Positions 58,959 to 64,000 of a DNA stretch of 64,000 nt are shown one piece after another. Numbering within the stretch: position 1 is the first letter of the stretch; every line of letters begins with the position of its first letter. A program made the position numbers and the translations under genes. This stretch comes from Merdimonas faecigallinarum. Lineage in GTDB: Bacteria; Bacillota; Clostridia; Lachnospirales; Lachnospiraceae. The notes under the pieces were generated by a model. That model was not told the DNA's origin, made no database searches, and worked only from the letters and a program-made list of their open reading frames with translations. The DNA lies in contig DWXJ01000067.1 of assembly GCA_019119285.1 (NCBI GenBank), positions 1 to 64,000 of the forward strand, read 5' to 3'.

Positions 58959-60026
58959 ATGAAACGTATTATCTTAACCGGTGGCGGCACTGCCGGCCAC
59001 GTTACTCCTAATATTGCACTTCTGCCGCGGCTTAGAGAACTTGGATATGATATCCACTATATCGGTTCTTACAATGGCATTGAAAAAGAACTGATCGAGC
59101 AGTTCGGAATTCCCTATCACGGGATTTCCTCGGGGAAACTGCGCCGCTATTTCAGTGTGCAGAATTTTACCGACCCCTTCCGTGTACTGAAGGGGCTTGG
59201 TGAGGCTAAGCGTCTCATCAAGATTCTGAAGCCGGACGTAATCTTTTCCAAAGGCGGCTTCGTTTCCGTGCCAGTGGTGATGGCAGGCAAAGGCCGCCAT
59301 GTGCCGGTGATCATCCACGAATCCGACATGACACCGGGACTGGCCAACAAACTGGCTCTTCCCTCTGCGACAAAAGTCTGCTGCAACTTCCCGGAGACGC
59401 TTTCGCATCTTCCGGAAGGGAAAGCTGTGCTGACCGGATCCCCCATCCGTCAGGAATTGTTGTCCGGTGATAAATATAAGGCTCTGGAATTTTTACACTT
59501 CACCTCCGACAAACCGGTGATCCTGGTGATCGGCGGAAGTCTTGGTTCCGTTGCCGTAAATGAGGCAGTCCGCGGTATTCTGCCTGAACTGTTAAAGTCC
59601 TTCCAGGTGGTACACCTGTGCGGAAAGGGCAAGGTCGATGATTCTCTTAAGAACCTCGAGGGATATGCCCAGTTTGAATATATCAAAGAGGAATTAAAAG
59701 ATCTGTTTGCCCTGACAGATATCGTGATCTCCCGAGCGGGAGCCAACGCCATCTGCGAGCTGCTTGCTCTTCACAAGCCCAATCTTCTGATCCCTCTTCC
59801 CGCCTCTCAGAGCCGGGGCGACCAGATCCTGAACGCCCGGTCCTTTGAACGGCAGGGTTACAGTATGGTCCTGGAAGAGGAAGCCCTCAACCAGGAGGTT
59901 CTTCTGACTGCGATCCGGAAGCTTTATGAAAACAGGGAGACTTACATAGAAGCAATGAAGCGGTCACACCAGCAGAATTCCATCGATACCATCATCGATC
60001 TGATCGAATCTGTGGTCAACAAGTAG
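58959..60026 (+). CDS. murG: UDP-N-acetylglucosamine--N-acetylmuramyl-(pentapeptide) pyrophosphoryl-undecaprenol GlcNAc transferase
   Basis: MurG, 355 residues, a GT-B glycosyltransferase that adds GlcNAc to lipid I to make lipid II on the inner face of the membrane. Motifs: LTGGGTAGHVTPNIAL, FSKGGFVSVPVVMA, IHESDMTPGLANKLAL, LVIGGSLGSVAVNEA and SRAGANAICELLALHKPNLL with PASQSRGDQ. The start at 58959 has GGGAGG upstream and begins directly with the first beta strand. It stands alone, away from a division cluster. Confidence 0.95.
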   Translation: MKRIILTGGGTAGHVTPNIALLPRLRELGYDIHYIGSYNGIEKELIEQFGIPYHGISSGKLRRYFSVQNFTDPFRVLKGLGEAKRLIKILKPDVIFSKGGFVSVPVVMAGKGRHVPVIIHESDMTPGLANKLALPSATKVCCNFPETLSHLPEGKAVLTGSPIRQELLSGDKYKALEFLHFTSDKPVILVIGGSLGSVAVNEAVRGILPELLKSFQVVHLCGKGKVDDSLKNLEGYAQFEYIKEELKDLFALTDIVISRAGANAICELLALHKPNLLIPLPASQSRGDQILNARSFERQGYSMVLEEEALNQEVLLTAIRKLYENRETYIEAMKRSHQQNSIDTIIDLIESVVNK

Positions 60027-60031
60027 TCTGC

Positions 60032-60068
60032 GCCCCCTTCCGGCCTCACTGGCCGGCTCAGGGGGCTT
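60032..60068. terminator. Bidirectional terminator between murG and the sigma factor gene
   Basis: Nested inverted repeats GCCCCCT/AGGGGGC and CCGGCC/GGCCGG, with CTTTC after it on the plus strand. Confidence 0.75.
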
Positions 60069-60644
60069 TCATAGTTCCCGGATCTCATCCAGCCGGTGTT
60101 CATAGTTGTCCTTGATCCACTTTCTTGCTCTGTAGAGCATACTGTGAAAGGAATCCAGATCCATTCCCATCAGCTCCGCCACTTCTTTCTGTGACTTTTC
60201 CAGTACATAAGTAATAGTGATCGCATCGTACCACCGTACATTTTTGCGATATAAAGCCGCAAAGATATCGTCTGTCAGTCCGATGTATTCTTTTTCTCTG
60301 AGTCTGCGGATCATGGCATCTTCGGGATCTTCTCCCTCACAGGCGATCTTCTCATTTTTCTCCTGTGTCACTCCGTCCACCGCATATTCCCATTTTGTAT
60401 CTCTGTTATAATTCATGGCTGCATACTTTGCAGTCAGCAGCAGCCACGGCTTTGCAGCTTCCAGATTTGTATTTTTCCTGAACCGGAAGAATTTCAGAAA
60501 AGTTTCCTGCATGATCTCTTCTGCTGCATGATGATTTTTGACATAGCTCATGGCCTTTTCATAGACCAGCTCTGCATATGTTTCATAAATCTCATCAAAA
60601 CTGTCTCTTCCGTTTGCATCCGCCCTCACATCCGTATCCTTCAC
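60069..60644 (-). CDS. ECF-type RNA polymerase sigma factor
   Basis: A 191-residue sigma-70 family protein of ECF size. Region 2 is visible as IYETYAELVYEKAMSYVKNH, then AAEEIMQETFLKFFRFR; region 4 as DAITITYVLEKSQKEVAELM, then GMDLDSFHSMLYRARKWI. It directs RNA polymerase to a small regulon and is probably held by an anti-sigma, for which the DUF4367-like protein across murG is the nearest candidate. The start is a GTG just after the HIT gene stop; the ribosome binding site is weak, so coupling is possible. Confidence 0.87.
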   Translation of the reverse strand: MKDTDVRADANGRDSFDEIYETYAELVYEKAMSYVKNHHAAEEIMQETFLKFFRFRKNTNLEAAKPWLLLTAKYAAMNYNRDTKWEYAVDGVTQEKNEKIACEGEDPEDAMIRRLREKEYIGLTDDIFAALYRKNVRWYDAITITYVLEKSQKEVAELMGMDLDSFHSMLYRARKWIKDNYEHRLDEIREL

Positions 60645-60656
60645 TTCCGCATAGGA

Positions 60657-61061
60657 TTACATTCTGGACAGAATGTCGTTCTTATCTTCCTCCGTCAGTT
60701 CTCCCATCTTCCAGGTCAGTCCTACGCCGTCATCTTTATATCTCGGGATCATATGGAGGTGGAAATGGAACACGGTCTGGCCTGCGGCTTCACCATTGTT
60801 CTGTACCAGGTTGTAGCCGTCGCAGCCCAGGATATCTGTCAGTTTTGTGATCATTTTTTTCGCCAGAGGCAGGACTTTTGCAGCCACCTCGTCGTCCAGT
60901 TCATAGAGGTTGGCATAGTGCTCCTTGGGAAGGATCAGTGCATGTCCTTTGGCCGCCGGGCCTGCATCCAGGATTACCCGGAAATCATCGTCTTCATACA
61001 GGGTTGCTGTGGGGATCTCCCCGTTTGCAAGCTTACAAAAAATACAGTTGTCATCTTTCAT
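60657..61061 (-). CDS. HIT family nucleotide-binding protein
   Basis: A 134-residue histidine-triad protein. The active site reads TVFHFHLHMIP (HxHxH). The N-terminus has CIFCKLANGEIP, part of the zinc site in Hint-type members, and HALILPKEHYANL is typical. Family members hydrolyse adenosine-5'-phosphoramidates or dinucleotides. It starts a two-gene direction with the ECF sigma gene 12 nt downstream, and is divergent from the histidine kinase. Confidence 0.94.
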   Translation of the reverse strand: MKDDNCIFCKLANGEIPTATLYEDDDFRVILDAGPAAKGHALILPKEHYANLYELDDEVAAKVLPLAKKMITKLTDILGCDGYNLVQNNGEAAGQTVFHFHLHMIPRYKDDGVGLTWKMGELTEEDKNDILSRM

Positions 61062-61147
61062 TTCTTCTTCCTTCTTTCTGTAAAAATTTGATTGAATATT
61101 GTAACCGCCGATGCTAAACTGAATAGTCAGAAAGGGCGGTAATATCT

Positions 61148-61906
61148 ATGTTTCAGGCGACAGACAACGACAAATTATCAGCGATCATGGACGAAAGTCC
61201 AGAGAATAAGGAGGTCATCTCAAAGCTTCTGGAGGCTCACCGCCTGCAGATCAGCGCGATCAGCCATGAGATCCGCAATCCTCTCTCCCTGGTGTACAGT
61301 TCCATCCAGCTTATTGAAGCCGATCACCCGGAAGTCCGTAACTACCGGCACTGGGCACAGATGCGCGAAGACGTGGAATATATGACCCGTCTTCTGGAGG
61401 AGCTGTCTTCTTATAATAACGGAGAGTGGCTGAACCTTACCGCTACCGGCATGACGTCCTGGCTTCGCACCCTGGCGCTGTCCTTTGCTGCCTCTCTTAT
61501 CGATACGCCCGTTGAATTTGTCTCCCGGATCGATCCGGATCTGCCTGTCCTTCCCATCGACCAGGTGAAGTTCCGGCAGGCTCTTTTCAATCTCCTTGGA
61601 AATGCCAGAGATGCGCTGTCTGATGGTGCGAATCCTGCTCCGGTTCTTACGTTTTCTGCTAAGATGCAGGCATCCGGACGTCAGCTTGTCCTTACCGTGT
61701 CTGATAATGGCTGCGGCATCGCGCCGGAAGATCTTGACACCCTGTTTGAACCTTTCGTCACCCATAAGCCGGGCGGCACCGGACTTGGCCTTGCCATCGT
61801 CCGCCGGGTGATCCGCGCCCACAACGGCGAGATCCGGGTCTTTTCAGAACCCGGCAAAGGTTCCACGTTTTCGGTGTTTCTTCCGGTACAGCAGGATCCC
61901 GCATAA
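61148..61906 (+). CDS. Soluble sensor histidine kinase
   Basis: A 252-residue kinase without membrane segments. The HisKA domain has the phospho-acceptor His40 in AISHEIRNPLSLVYSSI; the ATPase domain has the N box NLLGNARDAL, G1 VSDNGCGIAP, F box LFEPFVTHKP and G2 GGTGLGLAIVRR. Only ~30 residues precede HisKA, so there is no separate sensor domain. No response regulator is adjacent; orphan kinases of this kind in Clostridia often feed Spo0A, but that is inference. Its last 63 bp overlap the rhomboid gene tail to tail. Confidence 0.9.
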   Translation: MFQATDNDKLSAIMDESPENKEVISKLLEAHRLQISAISHEIRNPLSLVYSSIQLIEADHPEVRNYRHWAQMREDVEYMTRLLEELSSYNNGEWLNLTATGMTSWLRTLALSFAASLIDTPVEFVSRIDPDLPVLPIDQVKFRQALFNLLGNARDALSDGANPAPVLTFSAKMQASGRQLVLTVSDNGCGIAPEDLDTLFEPFVTHKPGGTGLGLAIVRRVIRAHNGEIRVFSEPGKGSTFSVFLPVQQDPA

Positions 61907-62458
61907 GAGTCCTGTGATGAGGCCGCCTACATGGGCGGCATTATCCACGCCGGAACTGGCGAATCCAAAGTACAGGGTAATGGCAACCATGACCAGCATG
62001 CCTCTGCCGGAAATGTTCCGGAGTCTTCCGTGATTACGGTATACCACATAGAGCAGGGCTCCCAGGATCCCGAAGATGGCCCCGGACGCTCCTGCAGATA
62101 CCGCATAATCCTGCAGACGGATATCCAGATATCCGGACAATAGATTGCCTCCCAGACCGCTGAAAAGATAGATGATCAGAAACCGGACAGACCCGATCTC
62201 CAGTTCCAGATTCCATCCCACCATCAAAAGCATCACCATATTGTTGAACAGATGCTGGAATCCAAAATGAAGAAACATACTGGAAAACAGCCGGTAATAC
62301 TCTCCGTATTCCAGCATCCGGGGAACATACATGGCCCCGTGCTCCAGCATATATGCGCCGTCCTCTGTCGGTCCGCCAAAGGCAAGATATAAGAATACTG
62401 CCACATTGACAGCCGCAAGCGCGATGGCTGCATAAGCTTTTTTATTTCCCGTTTCCAT
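61844..62458 (-). CDS. Rhomboid family intramembrane serine protease
   Basis: A 204-residue membrane protein with six helices. The catalytic Ser is in SAGASGAIFGILGAL and the His in SSGVDNAAHVGGLITGLL; the HFGFQHLFNNM segment gives the conserved His and Asn. It cleaves membrane helices within the bilayer. The basic C-terminus (KKHRKRGTFAGF) overlaps the 3' end of the histidine kinase gene by 63 bp. Confidence 0.93.
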   Translation of the reverse strand: METGNKKAYAAIALAAVNVAVFLYLAFGGPTEDGAYMLEHGAMYVPRMLEYGEYYRLFSSMFLHFGFQHLFNNMVMLLMVGWNLELEIGSVRFLIIYLFSGLGGNLLSGYLDIRLQDYAVSAGASGAIFGILGALLYVVYRNHGRLRNISGRGMLVMVAITLYFGFASSGVDNAAHVGGLITGLLCGILLYRKKHRKRGTFAGF

Positions 62459-62596
62459 CTTTGTCCATCACCCTTTCGGATCCCTGTGTCATCTGTGGTC
62501 AGACGATGTGTCTGGTATAGCATAAATTATAGCATAGAACCGGAAGAGTACACCACTTCATTTTCGAAAAGATTCGTCACTCTTTGCCACAATTCG

Positions 62597-63304
62597 TCAC
62601 AATTCGTCTTCTTCAATATGAAGCCCGTCCCAGTCTCCCCACCGCTGCTTTTTGTGCCTGTTTAAGAAGTGTCTGACCGGAGTCCACATATTGTCAGTCT
62701 CCCGCAGAATGGAACTGCCCATCTCCTGCTCGGTGATCCAGTCGTGTTCCCTGGTATCATAGGTGATCTCCTGCTTTTTCTTCTTTTCTTCCGGTTCTTC
62801 GGATTCCATACATTCTCTCACTAATTTGTCCATACTATAATTTTCCTCCATGGTTCCCTTGTGCAGTAAAAAGATCATGCGGACCGCCTCCTTGTCCTGA
62901 TAATCCGCCTGCTTGACCAGATATTCGGTCAGAAGATGGAACTCCGTCCACAGATCCTGATCCGCCGGCGGATAATAACAGAAATAAAACCGGTCGTCTT
63001 CATAAAAAATATACTCCGGTTTCAGAAGGATCCGATGTACGTTCAGAAGATAGTTTTCCGCCTCCCGCACCGCAGTCTGAAAAGACGCCAGAAACTGCTT
63101 CAGGTCATTCTCCCGGATCTTGCCTCTTTCATACAGCGCCTTCATGGATACCTTGCCGCTGACGTCATATTCATAAAAGCTGCGGCCGTCCACGCCTCTT
63201 CCCCGGACCCGCAAAAGCCCCTCCGGCCGGTTCACCTTCAGCATCCGCATCTGGTAATCCTCCTGGTATCGTTCCTTTTCTTCAATCGTGATCTTGCGTT
63301 CCAT
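62597..63304 (-). CDS. DUF6382-like domain protein
   Basis: A 235-residue cytoplasmic protein resembling DUF6382, a domain found in Lachnospiraceae, often with an FHA domain. Here no FHA part is present. Visible: YEYDVSGKVSMKALYERGKI, LLNVHRILLKPEYIFYEDD, and a charged C-terminus (EEPEEKKKKQE). It lies 4 nt after the TadE-like gene, so it probably belongs to the Tad pilus locus, where DUF6382 genes recur. No catalytic residues are evident. Confidence 0.7.
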   Translation of the reverse strand: MERKITIEEKERYQEDYQMRMLKVNRPEGLLRVRGRGVDGRSFYEYDVSGKVSMKALYERGKIRENDLKQFLASFQTAVREAENYLLNVHRILLKPEYIFYEDDRFYFCYYPPADQDLWTEFHLLTEYLVKQADYQDKEAVRMIFLLHKGTMEENYSMDKLVRECMESEEPEEKKKKQEITYDTREHDWITEQEMGSSILRETDNMWTPVRHFLNRHKKQRWGDWDGLHIEEDEL

Positions 63305-63308
63305 CGGT

Positions 63309-63704
63309 CTACTGAAACCTCCTTATATTCCGAATCTTTTTTTCCGGCTCTGTCACCGCCGCCTTCCGGCAAAGAGACAGACGCATCCCGCCGCCGGAAG
63401 CAGTGACATTTACCGCCACTTCTTCTTCCGTTACCGAAACTTCCGCGCCGGCTCCGGCAAATAGGATACATTTTCCTCCGGTCCTCTGGGCAAATAGTGC
63501 CTCCAGTTCTCCCGGTTCCACCCCGTCTTTTTCTCTTGCTTTTATACTGCCTGTCGTAGCCGTCTCGTAGGCAGCCCCTGACAGGATATTTTTGTCATGG
63601 AAATAAAAAAATACCAGGATGCAGGCCGCCACAAGCAGGAGACAAAGCGGCGCCACAGCCGACATTTCCACAGTAAATGATGCTTCCAGTCCCTTTTTTC
63701 TCAC
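63309..63704 (-). CDS. TadE-like pilus assembly / pseudopilin protein
   Basis: A 131-residue protein. A short basic start (RKKG) leads into the class III signal-like LEASFTVEMSAVAPLCLLLV, a conserved Glu and a hydrophobic helix as in TadE-type pseudopilins, followed by a small outer domain. It overlaps the upstream prepilin peptidase gene by 4 bp. The position next to an A24 peptidase supports a Tad/Flp pilus role. Confidence 0.75.
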   Translation of the reverse strand: MRKKGLEASFTVEMSAVAPLCLLLVAACILVFFYFHDKNILSGAAYETATTGSIKAREKDGVEPGELEALFAQRTGGKCILFAGAGAEVSVTEEEVAVNVTASGGGMRLSLCRKAAVTEPEKKIRNIRRFQ

Positions 63705-64000
63705 AGATAACCGCCTCCACAGACACTGATCAGATACCCGGCTGTCAAAAACGGATAAAAGGGTACGGCAAACCGCCGGGACATTTTCTTTCGGGCAAGA
63801 AAGATGACAGAAACTGCCGCAAGAAAGAAAAATGCCGCCGCCAGTACCTCAAGAAGCCCCCACAGGCCGAGAAAGATCCCAAGGATCAGGATCGCCCAGC
63901 TGTCCCCGTAGCCCATCCGTTCTCTGGTGGCCCAGCTGAATCCCAGGAACAGCACGCCCACCGCCGCTCCGCCCAGGATCAGCCACAGATCTTCTCTGGC
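63701..64000 (-). CDS. A24 prepilin peptidase, C-terminal part (5' end outside window)
   Basis: The frame is open to the window edge, so only the C-terminal ~99 residues are seen. It has three hydrophobic helices and the GxGD-type motif in ERMGYGDSWAIL, whose Asp is one of the two catalytic aspartates of TadV/TadA24 peptidases. PFYPFLTAGYL at the end is also typical. The enzyme cleaves the leader of prepilins at the membrane. The TadE-like gene overlaps its end. Confidence 0.8.
   Translation of the reverse strand, partial: AREDLWLILGGAAVGVLFLGFSWATRERMGYGDSWAILILGIFLGLWGLLEVLAAAFFFLAAVSVIFLARKKMSRRFAVPFYPFLTAGYLISVCGGGYL

Overview
The window looks like chromosomal DNA of a gut-type Lachnospiraceae bacterium (Clostridia, Firmicutes). 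Support: roughly 50% GC, strong AGGAGG ribosome binding sites, a GlgC/GlgD pair, an L10 leader RNA of Firmicute type, the holB-ricT-trmN6-rsmI gene order known from Bacillus and Clostridia, and several families common in Lachnospiraceae (DUF1847, DUF3810, DUF6382, TSCPD). Almost everything is housekeeping or core-accessory sequence. I see no prophage, CRISPR array or intact insertion sequence.

Layout. 1-3.4 kb: tail of a PD-(D/E)XK/Rpn-type protein, a nucleotidyltransferase, an HD hydrolase, an M24 peptidase and a small Cys-rich membrane protein. 3.4-19 kb (minus strand): the transcription/translation block rpmG-secE-nusG-rplK-rplA-rplJ-rplL-rpoB-rpoC, broken by a zinc-ribbon membrane protein (between rplA and rplJ) and by a two-gene ABC exporter (between rplL and rpoB). 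rpoC carries a one-base frameshift. 19-25 kb: xdhC-moaC, glgC-glgD, a DegV protein and purC. 25-32 kb: an envelope cluster (PPIase lipoprotein, SH3-repeat protein, penicillin-recognising-type serine hydrolase, SBF transporter, Cof phosphatase) and cardiolipin synthase. 32-40 kb: tRNA-Cys and tRNA-Glu, topB, glyA-DUF3810-DUF1847, and a Pit phosphate transporter with its DUF47 partner. 40.3-41.1 kb is AT-rich and has no large gene, but holds two good promoters and two candidate small ORFs. 41-47 kb: HPr-like protein, GH25 lysozyme lipoprotein, tRNA-Asn, an aconitase-family hydratase with its CdaR/PucR-type regulator, and an MsmK/UgpC ATPase. 47-54.4 kb: one tight operon pgi-speA-like-gmk-like-holB-ricT-trmN6-rsmI. 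54-60.7 kb: membrane protein, mtnN, an orphan RelB/DinJ antitoxin with a toxin stub, a TSCPD protein, a candidate structured RNA, a secreted protein, and murG flanked by a putative anti-sigma/ECF sigma pair. 60.7-64 kb: HIT protein, histidine kinase, rhomboid protease and the start of a Tad pilus locus.

Most noteworthy signals: a probable structured RNA at 57.08-57.29 kb (minus strand) that I cannot assign to a family; paired L1-binding-like leaders before rplK and rplA; a short promoter-to-terminator unit encoding at most 46 residues at 40.6-40.9 kb; two long near-perfect palindromes sharing a GGGGACG core; decay of a DinJ-YafQ toxin module; and the rpoC frameshift. All calls are from reading the sequence; no database search was possible.
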